Assembly (NCBI GenBank): GCA_947623455.1
Contig: OX392532.1
Span: 46,007,058 to 46,071,057, forward strand
Direction of reading: 5' to 3'
DNA length: 64,000 nucleotides
From: Mimachlamys varia
Taxonomy: Eukaryota; Mollusca; Bivalvia; Pectinida; Pectinidae
In this document: one piece after another, positions 24,511 through 35,313 of the stretch
Numbering within the stretch: the first letter of the stretch is position 1
Layout of the letters: each line of letters starts with the position of its first letter
Translations under genes and position numbers: made by a program
Notes under the pieces: model-generated
The model's input: only the letters and a program-made list of their open reading frames with translations
Database searches by the model: none
What the model was told of the DNA's origin: nothing

Positions 24511-27385
24511 ACTGGATATACACTAGCTATAGACAAGATGGAGGGATATATCACTGGTAATACACTAGCTATAGACAAGATGGAGGGATATATCACTGGA
24601 TATACACTGGCTATAGACAAGATGGAGGGATATATCACTGGATATACACTAGCTATAGACAAGATGGGGGATATATCATTGGATATACACTAGCTATAGA
24701 CAAGATGGAGGGATATATCACTGTATATACACTAGCTATAGACATGATGGGGGATATATCACTGTATATACACTAGCTATAGACAAGATGGAGGGATATA
24801 TCACTGGATATACACTAGCTATAGACAAGATGGAGGGATATATCACTGGATATACACTAGCTATAGACAAGATGGAGGGATATATCACTGGATATACACT
24901 AGCTATAGACATGATGGGGGATATATCACTGTATATACACTAGCTATAGACATGATGGGGGATATATCACTGGATATACACTAGCTATAGACAAGATGGA
25001 GGATATATCACTGGCTATACACTAGCTATAGACAAGATGGGGGATATATCATTGGATATACACTAGCTATAGACAAGATGGGGGATATATCACTGTATAT
25101 ACACTGGCTATAGACAAGATGGAGGGATATATCACTGTATATACACTAGCTATAGACAAGATGGGGGATATATCACTGGATATACACTAGCTATAGACAA
25201 GATGGGGGGATATATCACTGGATATACACTAGCTATAGACAAGATGGAGGGATATATCACTGTATATACACTAGCTATAGACAAGATGGGGGATATATCA
25301 CTGGATATACACTAGCTATAGACATGATGGGGGATATATCACTGTATGTACACTAGCTATAGACAAGATGGAGGGATATATCACTGGATATACACTAGCT
25401 ATAGACAAGATGGAGGGATATATCACTGGCTATACACTAGCTATAGACATGATGGAGGGATATATCACTGTATATACACTAGCTATAGACAAGATGGAGG
25501 GATATATCATTGGATATACACTAGCTATAGACAAGATGGAGGGATATATCACTGTATATACACTGGCTATAGACAAGATGGAGGGATATATCACTGGATA
25601 TACACTAGCTATAGACAAGATGGAGGGATATATCACTGGTAATACACTAGCTATAGACAAGATGGAGGGATATATCACTGGATATACACTAGCTATAGAC
25701 AAGATGGAGGGATATATCACTGGTAATACACTAGCTATAGACAAGATGGGGGATATATCACTGTATATACACTAGCTATAGACATGATGGAGGGATATAT
25801 CATTGGATATACACTAGCTATAGACAAGATGGAGGGATATATCACTGGATATACACTAGCTATAGACAAGATGAGGGATATATCACTGGTAATACACTAG
25901 CTATAAACATGATGGGGGATATATCACTGGATATACACTAGCTATAGACATGATGGGGGATATATCACTGTATATACACTAGCTATAGACAAGATGGGGG
26001 ATATATCATTGGATATACACTAGCTATAGACAAGATGGAGGGATATATCACTGGATATACACTAGCTATAGACAAGATGGAGGGATATATCACTGGCTAT
26101 ACACTAGCTATAGACAAGATGGGGGATATATCACTGTATATACACTAGCTATAGACAAGATGGAGGGATATATCACTGGATATACACTAGCTATAGACAA
26201 GATGGAGGGATATATCACTGGCTATACACTAGCTATAGACAAGATGGGGGATATATCACTGTATATACACTAGCTATAGACAAGATGGAGGGATATATCA
26301 TTGGATATACACTAGCTATAGACAAGATGGAGGGATATATCACTGGTAATACACTAGCTATAGACAAGATGGAGGGATATGTCACTGGATATACACTAGC
26401 TATAGACAAGATGGAGGGATATATCATTGGATATACACTAGCTTTAGACAAGATGGAGGGATATATCACTGGCTATACACTAGCTATAGACAAGATGGAG
26501 GGATATATCACTGGATATACACAAGCTATAGACAAGATGGAGGGATATATCACTGGCTATACACTAGCTATAGACAAAATGGAGGGATATATCACTGGAT
26601 ATACACTGGCTATAGACAAGATGGAGGGATATATCACTGGATATACACTAGCTATAGACAAGATGGAGGGATATATCACTGGCTATACACTAGCTATAGA
26701 CAAGATGGAGGGATATATCACTGGCTATACACTAGCTATAGACAAGATGGAGGGATATATCACTGGATATACACAAGCTATAGACAAGATGGAGGGATAT
26801 ATCACTGGCTATACACTAGCTATAGACAAGATGGAGGGATATATCACTGGATATACACTGGCTATAGACAAGATGGAGGGATATATCACTGGATATACAC
26901 TAGCTATAGACAAGATGGAGGGATATATCACTGGATATACACTAGCTATAGACAAGATGGAGGGATATATCACTGTATATACACTAGCTATAGACAAGAT
27001 GGAGGGATATATCATTGGATATACACTAGCTATAGACAAGATGGAGGGATATATCACTGGATATACACTAGCTATAGACAAGATGGAGGGATATATCACT
27101 GGATATACACTGGCTATAGACAAGACGGAGGGATATATCACTGGATATACACTAGCTATAGACAAGATGGAGGGATATATCACTGGATATACACTAGCTA
27201 TAGACAAGATGGAGGGATATATCACTGGTAATACACTAGCTATAGACAAGATGGAGGGATATATCACTGGTAATACACTAGCTATAGACAAGATTGGGGA
27301 TATATCACTGTATATACACTAGCTATAGACATGATGGGGGATATATCACTGTATATACACTAGCTTTCCTGATAGAATATATATG

Positions 27386-29535
27386 CCGATCAATTTTTAA
27401 GATAACAACTCACCTCCTGTATCTTTTCCGGATAAAACATATCCGCTAGTCTGCCAATCTCTGATTAAGATAACCAACCCCCTGCTACTCTCTATTCCGG
27501 ATATAAACTGTCTGCCAATCTCTGATTAAGATAACCAACCCCCTGCTACTCTCTATTCCGGATATAAACTGTCTGCCAATCTCTGATTAAGGTAACCAAC
27601 TCCGTGCTACTCTCTATTCCGGATATAAACTGTCTGCCAATCTCTAATTAGGATAACCAACTCCGTGCTACTCTCTATTCCGGATATGAACTGTCTGCCA
27701 ATCTCTAATTAGGATAACCAACTCCGTGCTACTCTCTATTCCGGATATAAAATGTCTGCCAATCTCTGATTAAGATAACCAACTCCGTGCTACTCTCTAT
27801 TCCGGATATAAAATGTCTGCCAATCTCTGATTAAGATAACCAACTCCGTGCTACTCTGTATTCCGGATATAAACTGTCTGCCAATCTCTCATTAAGATAA
27901 CCAACTCCGTGCTACTCTCTATACCGGATATAAAATGTCTGCCAATCTCTGATTAAGATAACCAACCCCCTGCTACTCTCTATTCCGGATATAAACTGTC
28001 TGCCAATCTCTAATTAAGGTAACCAACTCCGTGCTACTCTCTATTCCGGATATAAACTGTCTGCCAATCTCTAATTAGGATAACCAACTCCGTGCTACTC
28101 TCTATACCGGATATAAACTGTCTGCCAATCTCTAATTAGGATAACCAACTCCGTGCTACTCTCTATTCCGGATATAAACTGTCTGCCAATCTCTGATTAA
28201 GATAACCAACTCCGTGCTACTCTCTATTCCGGATATAAACTGTCTGCCAATCTCTGATTAAGATAACCAACTCCGTGCTACTCTCTATACCGGATATAAA
28301 CTGTCTGCCAATCTCTGATTAAGATAACCAACTCCGTGCTACTCTCTATTCCGGATATAAAATGTCTGCCAATCTCTGATTAAGGTAACCAACTCCGTGC
28401 TACTCTCTATTCCGGATATAAAATGTCTGCCAATCTCTGATTAAGATAACCAACCCCCTGCTACTCTCTATACCGGATATAAACTGTCTGCCAATCTCTG
28501 ATTAAGATAACCAACTCCGTGCTACTCTCTATTCCGGATATAAACTGTCTGCCAATCTCTAATTAAGATAACCAACTCCGTGCTACTCTCTATTCCGGAT
28601 ATAAACTGCCTGCCAATCTCTAATTAGGATAACCAACTCTTTGCTACTCTCTATACCGGATATAAACTGCCTGCCAATCTCTAATTAGGATAACCAACTC
28701 CGTGCTACTCTCTATACCGGATATGAACTGCCTGCCAATCTCTAATTAAGATAACCAACTCCGTGCTACTCTCTATACCGGATATAAACTGTCTGCCAAT
28801 CTCTAATTAAGATAACCAACTCTTTGCTACTCTCTATACCGGATATAAACTGCCTGCCAATCTCTAATTAGGATAACCAACTCCGTGCTACTCTCTATAC
28901 CGGATATAAACTGCCTGCCAATCTCTAATTACGATAACCAACTCTTTGCTACTCTCTATTCCGGATATAAACTGTCTGCCAATCTCTAATTAAGATAACC
29001 AACTCCGTGCTACTCTCTATTCCGGATATAAACTGTCTGCCAATCTCTGATTAAGATAACCAACCCCCTGCTACTCTCTATTCCGGATATAAACTGTCTG
29101 CCAATCTCTGATTAAGATAACCAACCCCCTGCTACTCTCTATTCCGGATATAAACTGTCTGCCAATCTCTGATTAAGATAACCACCTCGGATTTCCATTC
29201 CATATAATAGTTAACAACTGGACTCTCATTTAGATAACCAACTCCCCTCACTCTCTCACTCTCTATTCCTAACATAAATATCCCGATGATTCTAATAAAA
29301 AATAATCAACTGTTACTCCCCTCCACACTTTTTTCAGTATATTTATTATCCACCGATATTTAATTAAGATAACGAACTCTCCTCCAATCTGTCTATCGGA
29401 TAAAGACTGACATCCTATCTTTAATTAATAATCAAACTGCCACTCTGTATATCATATGTATATTATCCGACTCTCTATTCCGGATATGAATGAATTATCC
29501 TACGATAGCTAATTAAGATTACCAACTCAATGTCA
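27386..29535. repeat. 61-bp minisatellite, about 28 core copies with decayed edges
   Basis: Core units from 27450 to about 29190 have an exact 61-bp period. Landmarks are TCTGCCAATCTCTGATTAAG, ATAACCAACTCCGTGCTACT and CTCTATTCCGGATATAAACTG. Variants include TAATTAGG for TGATTAAG, CCCCCTG for CTCCGTG, and TACCGG for TTCCGG. A degraded unit lies on the left (27386-27449). On the right about 340 bp of increasingly divergent units (29191-29535) still show AATTAAGATAAC, CTCTCTATTCC and CCGGAT. Homogeneous core with decayed edges is expected when exchange maintains the array centre. Confidence 0.95.
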
Positions 29536-29547
29536 ATCTTTTACCAA

Positions 29548-30494
29548 GATGTCCAACTCCCCGTCTATCTAAACTGTTACCCGGATGTCCAACTTCCCGC
29601 CTATCTAATCTGTTACCCGGATGTCCAACTCCCCGCCTATCTAATCTGTTACCCGGATGTCCAAATCTCCGCCTATCTAATCTGTTACCCGGATGTCCAA
29701 CTCCCCACCTATCCAATCTGTGACCCGGATGTCCAACTCCCCGCCTATCTAATCTGTTACCCGGATGTCCAACTCCCCGCCTATCTAATCTGTGACCCGG
29801 ATGTCCAACTCCCCGCCTATCTAATATGTTACCCGGATGTCCAACTCCCCGCCTATCTAATATGTTACCCGGATGTCCAACTCCCCGCCTATCTAATCTG
29901 TTACCCGGATGTCCAACTCCCCGCCTATCTAATATGTTACCCGGATGTCCAACTCCCCGCCTATCTAATATGTTACCCGGATGTCCAACTCCCCGCCTAT
30001 CTAATCTGTTACCCGGATGTCCAACTCCCCGCCTATCTACTATGTTACCCGGATGTCCTACTCCCCGCCTATCTAATATGTTACCCGGATGTCCAACTCC
30101 CCGCCTATCTAATCTGTTACCCGGATGTCCAACTCCCCGCCTATCTAATATGTTACCCGGATGTCCAACTCCCCGCCTATCTAATCTGTTACCCGGATGT
30201 CCAACTCCCCGCCTATCTAATCTGTTACCCGGATGTCCAACTCCCCGCCTATCTAATATGTTACCCGGATGTCCAACTCCCCGCCTATCTAATCTGTTAC
30301 CCGGATGTCCAACTCCCCGCCTATCTAATATGTTACCCGGATGTCCAACTCCCCGCCTATCTAATCTGTTACCCGGATGTCCAATTCCCCGCCTATCTAA
30401 TATGTTACCCGGATGTCCAACTCCCCGCCTATCTAATATGTTACCCGGATGTCCAACTCCCCGCCTATCTAATCTGTTACCCGGATGTCCAACG
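29548..30494. repeat. 36-bp minisatellite, about 26 copies, C-rich on + strand
   Basis: Units contain GTCCAACTCCCCGCCTATCT then AATCTGTTACCCGGAT; the main variant is AATATG for AATCTG. The period is exactly 36 bp throughout. Two plus frames (YPDVQLPAYLIC; LPGCPTPRLSNM) and one minus frame (GVGHPGNILDRR) stay open for 261-348 codons. Open frames on both strands over the same bases, and no start-proximal or terminal unique domain, favour a non-coding array. It adjoins the decayed edge of the 61-bp array, which shares CCAACTC, CTATCT-like and CCGGAT motifs. Confidence 0.96.
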
Positions 30495-30640
30495 ATCGAC
30501 ATCCCGAGACTCTATGATACATATGACCAATTCTCTGTCGTTCTCATCCGGATGTCAACTCTCCTCAAACCTTTAATTCAGACGAGCAATTCCCACCAAT
30601 CACTAATCTAGATGACCGACTCCTCGCCGACCTCTAAATT
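30495..30640. repeat. Decayed tail of the 36-bp array
   Basis: After the last good unit the sequence keeps recognisable fragments, such as ATATGACCAATTCTC, CATCCGGATGTCAACTC and CTAGATGACCGACTCC. Spacing is irregular. This looks like old, unhomogenised units at the array edge. Confidence 0.6.
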
Positions 30641-31259
30641 GAATGTTATATTTATTTCAATTCTTACTCAATTTGGACGAGTTGAAACTACCAAATGTTA
30701 CCTGTTTCATTTGCCGAAGATTTGACCAGAATAACATTGCCCGCGCGTCTGATTTCGCAAAGGGAGATAACTAGAACGACACGTTGAAACAAAGAAGACA
30801 ACACTAGAGATTGAACATTTTAATTGAAGCTACGCAAGAAATCAATTTTTAACAACAAAAATTGACCAATCCGTAAAACATTAACATATCATGTTTGCTA
30901 GCGGTAGTGACGAGTAGGCCTAAAAATTCTCTCTCCAGCCTGTCAACGGCAATGTAGATCCGTCTGGCCACGTCCTGTGTGAAATGATTTCGAATAGAAA
31001 TTGTACTACAACTGAACACAGTCATTGACAATTCACCTACCAACCTCATCTGTATTTGTAGAAAGGTATACGATGAAACTGAAGACCGAGCGATTGAGTC
31101 CTAGTCAGCTGCCATTCCACATTCCAGAACATGTAGAAATTGAAATTAAGCGGCTCTCTACTTCGAGCTGGTAAAACAATGGCTGCCGTGGACTCGCAGC
31201 TGGGCCTGCGCACCGCGTCTCATCGTCATACTTCCGCTACGACGCACCATAAAAGTCGA
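30641..31259. other. Unique spacer, no supported gene
   Basis: Non-repetitive, AT-rich sequence. A 66-codon minus frame at 30849-31049 (contains DVARRIYIAVDRLEREFLG) has no recognised family, and I could not confirm splice sites around it. It is left uncalled. Confidence 0.55.
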
Positions 31260-31553
31260 GTGGAGCAGTATTTGCCATTGTGGATCAGTTTTTGCCACAG
31301 TGTAGCACTTTTTGTAACAGTGGAGCAGTTTTTGCCACACTGGAGTAGTTTTTGCCACACTGTAGCAGTTTTTGCCACAGTGGAGCGGTTTGTGCCACAC
31401 TGGAGTAGTTTTTGCCACAGTGGAGTAGTTTTTGCCACAGTGGAGCAGGTTTTGCCACACTGGAGTAGTTTTTGCCACAGTGGAGTAGTTTTTGCCACAG
31501 TGGAGCGGTTTGTGCCACAGTGGAGTAGTTTGTGCCATAGTGGAGCAGTTTTT
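31260..31553. repeat. 20-bp minisatellite, about 14.7 copies
   Basis: Units read GTGGAGCAGTTTTTGCCACA, with GGAGTAG or GGAGCGG and CCACAC/CCACAG variants, and no indels. All phases lack stops on both strands, so a 202-codon plus frame (31140-31748) and several minus frames cover it. They share no conserved flanking domain and are treated as chance frames. Confidence 0.96.
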
Positions 31554-31609
31554 AATTATTTCAAGTCTTTGTGCTTTCACGCTATTATGATAATAATTTT
31601 GAAAATTAC

Positions 31610-32142
31610 CTTAAGGTTGTATTCATCTGAGAAGTCAAAATTTTCCTGCATTAAACTTTTTTCTCGTATACATTTTTGGAAAGGGGAGTTTATGGTATGG
31701 CAAAAAATGCAAAGCAGCGAGCTCGTTTTTGTGCTTATGATCGGTTAAAGATACCATTTTGACATAATAAGTGATTTTAAGCGAATTTTGCAGTTTTGAC
31801 CCATTGCAGGACATCTTCATACAATATCTTCCGAATTTTTAATCCAAAATGTATAAATGTTTGCAGAAATGACAACAAAAAGTTTTTTTTCCCTTTAGTT
31901 CTGGAAGAAGTAGAAATTCTCTACCTTAATATTTTAACCCAGGAAAGCAATTTGTGTTACCCCTACCCCTTATTTTTTAATGAGAAAATCCTCCTTTTTT
32001 TCACAATTTTTATAGATTTAACGCTAAATAAAAAAAAATCTACAAACACCAGGCATCTACATTTAAAATTGATCAAACTTTCTTCAATATAGCATAACAA
32101 CTGTAAATGAGATTAAAACTTGAACGTGGCTGAAACCTCAGA
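31610..32142. repeat. Copy A of diverged dispersed repeat
   Basis: Intact at its left terminal repeat. It stops inside the expected right terminal repeat: GAAACCTCAGA is present, but AGTACACCC is missing. It lacks the middle segment found in copy B. Confidence 0.6.
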
Positions 32143-32384
32143 CGATTCGTTTGGAACAAGTAATCAATCACTGATTGTTGAAGCTGGAAGAAGGAATTTA
32201 CACCTGGCGACAATCCAGACTTTGATGGCGAATTTCACTCATTGATATCTCCGTTTCTCTCTGCGTGAAGGACGACACATCAAGAAAAATGGTATTTATA
32301 AAGTCTTTATAATTAACGGTTACAAACAACACTGAATTTTCAAGAAATTTAAGCCACTTCTTACATCATCACTGCTGATGATGT

Positions 32385-33303
32385 ATAGCTCTGAAAAGTC
32401 AAAATTTTCCTGTATCGAATTTTTTTCTCATATACATTTTTGGATAAGGGAGTTCAGGTCATGGCAGAAAATGCTAAGATAATGATAAGTCAGTGTGCTC
32501 GTTTTTGTACTATGACCAGTCAAAGATACCAGTATGACATAATAAGCGATATTAAGTGAATTTTGTAGTTTTGACCAATTGCGGGACATCTTCATACAAT
32601 ATCTTCCGAATTTGTAATCCGAAATGTATGAAAGTTATGGAAGTAAAATTGCTCTAACTTGATATTTTTCCTCGGGAATTGCCCCTACCCCTTATTTTTT
32701 ATTGAGAAATCCTCATTTTTCAACATTTTTACCGATTTAATGCTTAATAAAAAAATGGATATCAAACTTTTTAAAAATATTTACCGTATGAAAGGAAATG
32801 GGTTTCTTTTTCTAAAACCGTCATAAAAAGGGGGGGGGGGGGTTAGTGGGCTTAATTTTTTGTCCCTTTATTATTTGTGTTATTTTTCACAGTTTCGGGT
32901 TCAAAAATAAAAACTGCTCTAGTTACACTAAATATATGGAACATAATTGAACATTATAAAGTTGTACAGCAAAAATGAGCTTGATATACTTTAAAATGGC
33001 TAAACACAGATGTTTTAAGATATCGATTTAGCATCAAAAAGGTGAAATTTTGGCCTTTGGCGAAGTGCATAAAATTGATAGAAATACGCATATTCAAAAT
33101 GGCCGCTAAATTGGTATTATTTTTTTTTAATTCATGTGAAAAAAAGTTCTAAAAGCAACAGATACTTATATTTTTTACATAATTTTTAGATGCATATATG
33201 CTATAAAATTTATCATACTTTCTTCAATATAACATAAAATCTTTAAATTAGACATAAACGAGACTTGAACGTGACCGAAACCTCAGAAGAGTACACCCTT
33301 AAG
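32385..33303. repeat. Copy B of diverged dispersed repeat
   Basis: The left end is degraded (TGTATAGCTCTGAAAAGTC against TGTATTCATCTGAGAAGTC in copy A). The right terminal repeat is intact. Includes a run of 13 G at 32830-32842 within the segment absent from copy A. Confidence 0.6.
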
Positions 33304-33680
33304 TGACAAGTCCATCACAAGTTCGATATCATTGCGCACTATTGGTGTTCTATTTTTTTCATTGTTAAAATCATATACAATAAGGAAATTTAAAATTTCA
33401 TTCTATTTTGGAAATTTATAGATACATTGTATCTAATGAATTTATTAATATGTTATTGTTTGATTTTGTTTTTGTTTTTTAACTTTATTTGAAAAAATAG
33501 AATTTATCCTGCGGCGTATTGATATTCTATAAGCCTGAGGCATTCGATCCCTCCCAATCAGTTTTAACCGCAAATTTTAAACATGATATCAGACATAAAA
33601 GCTGTTAGGAATCTCGAAAATGTCATAAAAAGGAATTTCAATGGTTTTCCATTAAATATCAAATATGTTTTACTCGTATG

Positions 33681-33735
33681 GCAGATTTTTATTTTCACTC
33701 GTGCACGCGCTCGTGAAAATATAGAAAAAATCTGC
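33681..33735. other. Inverted repeat with GCAGATTTTT arms
   Basis: The left side reads GCAGATTTTTATTTTCAC and the right side ends GAAAAAATCTGC. The arms pair over about 18 bp with a small bulge, around a 14-nt GC-richer centre (TCGTGCACGCGCTC). It could be a hairpin or the remnant of a small palindromic repeat. Confidence 0.6.
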
Positions 33736-33876
33736 AATCCCCGTGAAATATATTTGAATACACCTTTGAATAACCTCTATATATTTACATCTGCTCTACA
33801 TACATGTATATTTAAATTGTAACACATTGCGAAGGCAAATTTTGTAATAAGACTTACAGCATATATATTGTTACGC

Positions 33877-33937
33877 CATCAATCTCTAATGTGATGTCAT
33901 CAATCTCCATTGTGACGTCATCAATTTCATTGTTGTC
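33877..33937. repeat. 21-bp tandem repeat with TGACGTCA motif, about 3 copies
   Basis: Three copies of CATCAATCTCxAxTGTGAxGT-type units in a row. The unit junctions create TGATGTCATCAA and TGACGTCATCAA, the second containing a perfect CRE core. The last unit is partial. Confidence 0.75.
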
Positions 33938-34339
33938 TACACTTGATTTGCTGTTCAAAAATTGTTAGAAATAACGAAATAAAACCCGATAATCATATCA
34001 AAATGTAAATATAAGTAATGAATGTTTTAGTAAAAGTTGTCCCAGGCTTTAAATAAGTTTGTCATCAATAATGCTAAAACATTGTTTTATTAAGCATTGA
34101 TTACAATTTTTTTAGTTTTATTGGGGTATGAAAACAATTTTGTTTGCAAATTGTATAAATTCGCATAGCGGATTCGTACAAAAGTTTGCTAGCAATTTTT
34201 TTTCATAAGCCTTTGAAACTAAAAAATAATTGACATCAACGCTTATAATTAATTTTTGAAAATTATTTTCAGATTTAAAACATGTTAATGTACAATTTGA
34301 CAACGGATTTTTTTACAAATCAATACGCAACGTCAATTG

Positions 34340-34475
34340 CCGTATTGTGACGTCACATGTTTTGCGTCATTTTCAGATTTTTTTTCATAGAAGTATGGAA
34401 AAAAATCTCAACCAATCAGAAAGCCGCATTCTGCTTACAGCCAATGGAAAATTAATTATATAAAAATAAATATAT
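34340..34475. promoter_or_regulatory. Possible promoter-like cluster (CRE, CCAAT, TATA-like)
   Basis: TGACGTCAC at about 34348, CCAATCA at about 34413, CCAATGG at about 34442 and TATATAAAAATAAATATA from about 34458 lie in plus-strand order at roughly promoter spacing. No downstream gene is visible, and the base composition alone makes such AT motifs likely. Treat as a weak candidate. Confidence 0.2.
34375..34408. other. Hairpin with 15-bp arms and 4-nt loop
   Basis: AGATTTTTTTTCATA and TATGGAAAAAAATCT pair at 14 of 15 positions around the loop GAAG. Its arm resembles the AGATTTTT arm of the 33681-33735 inverted repeat. Confidence 0.65.
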
Positions 34476-35313
34476 AAAAAAAAACGTTCATTGCTTAATC
34501 AGACGTCGAATGATTTGCCCTTCAAACAATAGCGTCATCATGTTAGGGGCTTACTTATATGGACAATCAGTAAAAATACTGACTCCAAGGATGACGTACT
34601 CACAGTGTATCTTTATTGAAAGTCGACCTAAACCCTACATGGTCAAACATTTGTCATTTTATACAAACACTGTATGTTGTTGCATCTGAAGGCTACACTC
34701 TATGCTAAACGTAAAGAGTCAGTTGGTTTCATTGTGGAAAAGGCAGCAGGAGTCAAGCGTGTACAGTATATCACGTTCGCACTCGTGTCCGATTTACAAC
34801 ATTATGACCGGATGTGACCGTAGGCACCGTATACATATAATCCTATATGCTCTATCAAACTAATATCACTGTAATTATAAAGATAAGATGAACACGTTTC
34901 TGTATAACACGTTTTGAAATACATTATAAATAACGACCTAGGTTGGTTCTAGCTGGCCCCTGTTTCATAAGCATTCCTAAACTTTAAAATCTCAATTGAA
35001 AACCATTACAGAAGTTAAGGAAAGTTCCTTAATTTAAGATTTCCTCAACTTTTGTTATGCTTTCCTGTGAGGACTTTTAAGTTCATGACACTGGTTCAAG
35101 TGGGCCAGTAGCCCCCATCTTCCCCGGCTGAAACGTGAACATACCAGGGGACCAGTAGCCCCTATATTCTCCGGCGGAAACGTGAATATACCAGGGGACC
35201 AGAGAAGCCCCCATCTTCCCCGGCGGAAACGTGAACATACCAGGGGACCAGAGTAGCCCCTATCTCTCCCGGCGGAAACGTGAACATACCAGGGGACCAG
35301 TATCCCCTATCTC

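Larger units (their letters stand above)
17290..27365. repeat. 42-bp satellite-like array, about 240 copies
   Basis: Units run GATGGAGGGATATATCACTG, GATATACACTAGCTATAGAC, AA. Frequent variants are GGCTATAC, GTATATAC, GGTAATAC, ATTGG for ACTGG, and ACATGATG for ACAAGATG. A 41-bp form, GATGGGGGATAT, is interspersed throughout. The 42-bp frame is open on both strands (plus MEGYITGYTLAIDK; minus MSIASVYPVIYPSIL), with a longest plus run of 345 codons at 26285-27322. Every 41-bp unit shifts the plus frame into the same ending (MGDISLYIH or MGDISLDIH, then stop). The dispersed frame-shifting units and double-strand openness indicate a non-coding array. Large blocks are duplicated within it at constant offsets. 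Confidence 0.98.
31610..33303. mobile_element. Candidate non-autonomous element(s) with terminal inverted repeats
   Basis: The outer ends are inverted repeats: 31610-31631 starts CTTAAGGTTGTA and 33282-33303 ends TACACCCTTAAG. Read in the same orientation they agree at 19 of 22 positions. Inside are two diverged direct copies. Copy A is about 31610-32142. Copy B is about 32385-33303. Shared segments include GTCAAAATTTTCCTG (A at 31634, B at 32398), GACATCTTCATACAATATC, CCCCTACCCCTTATTTTTTA and ACTTTCTTCAATATA, in the same order. B has about 420 bp that A lacks (32760-33180). No transposase frame is visible. It could be two copies of a MITE-like repeat that have lost their facing ends, or one composite. 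The TTAA at both outer ends would suit a TTAA-targeting (piggyBac-like) family, but that is inference. Confidence 0.5.
33304..35101. other. AT-rich spacer with hairpins, no supported gene
   Basis: About 1.8 kb of AT-rich sequence without a plausible coding frame. A 79-codon plus frame (33583-33822) and a 61-codon minus frame (34118-34303) look like chance. It holds the inverted repeats and CRE-like motifs listed separately. It also has a short perfect hairpin, TTAAGGAA-AG-TTCCTTAA, at 35015-35032, close to the start of the 47-bp array. Confidence 0.6.

Noticed and set aside
26285..27322. 345-codon plus-strand open frame in the 42-bp array
   Set aside because: The opposite strand is also open, and neighbouring 41-bp units break the frame throughout the array.
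29530..30576. 348-codon plus and 327-codon minus frames over the 36-bp array
   Set aside because: Both strands and two plus frames are open over the same 36-bp units, which is best explained by chance lack of stops in a short unit.
31140..31748. 202-codon plus-strand frame across the 20-bp array
   Set aside because: The centre is the stop-free 20-bp repeat and the tail runs into the candidate mobile element. Minus frames are open there too.
34950..35060. Possible dispersed-repeat end around CCCCTGTTTCATAAGC
   Set aside because: It has the look of a repeat-element terminus, but I could not find a second copy in the window or define its other end.
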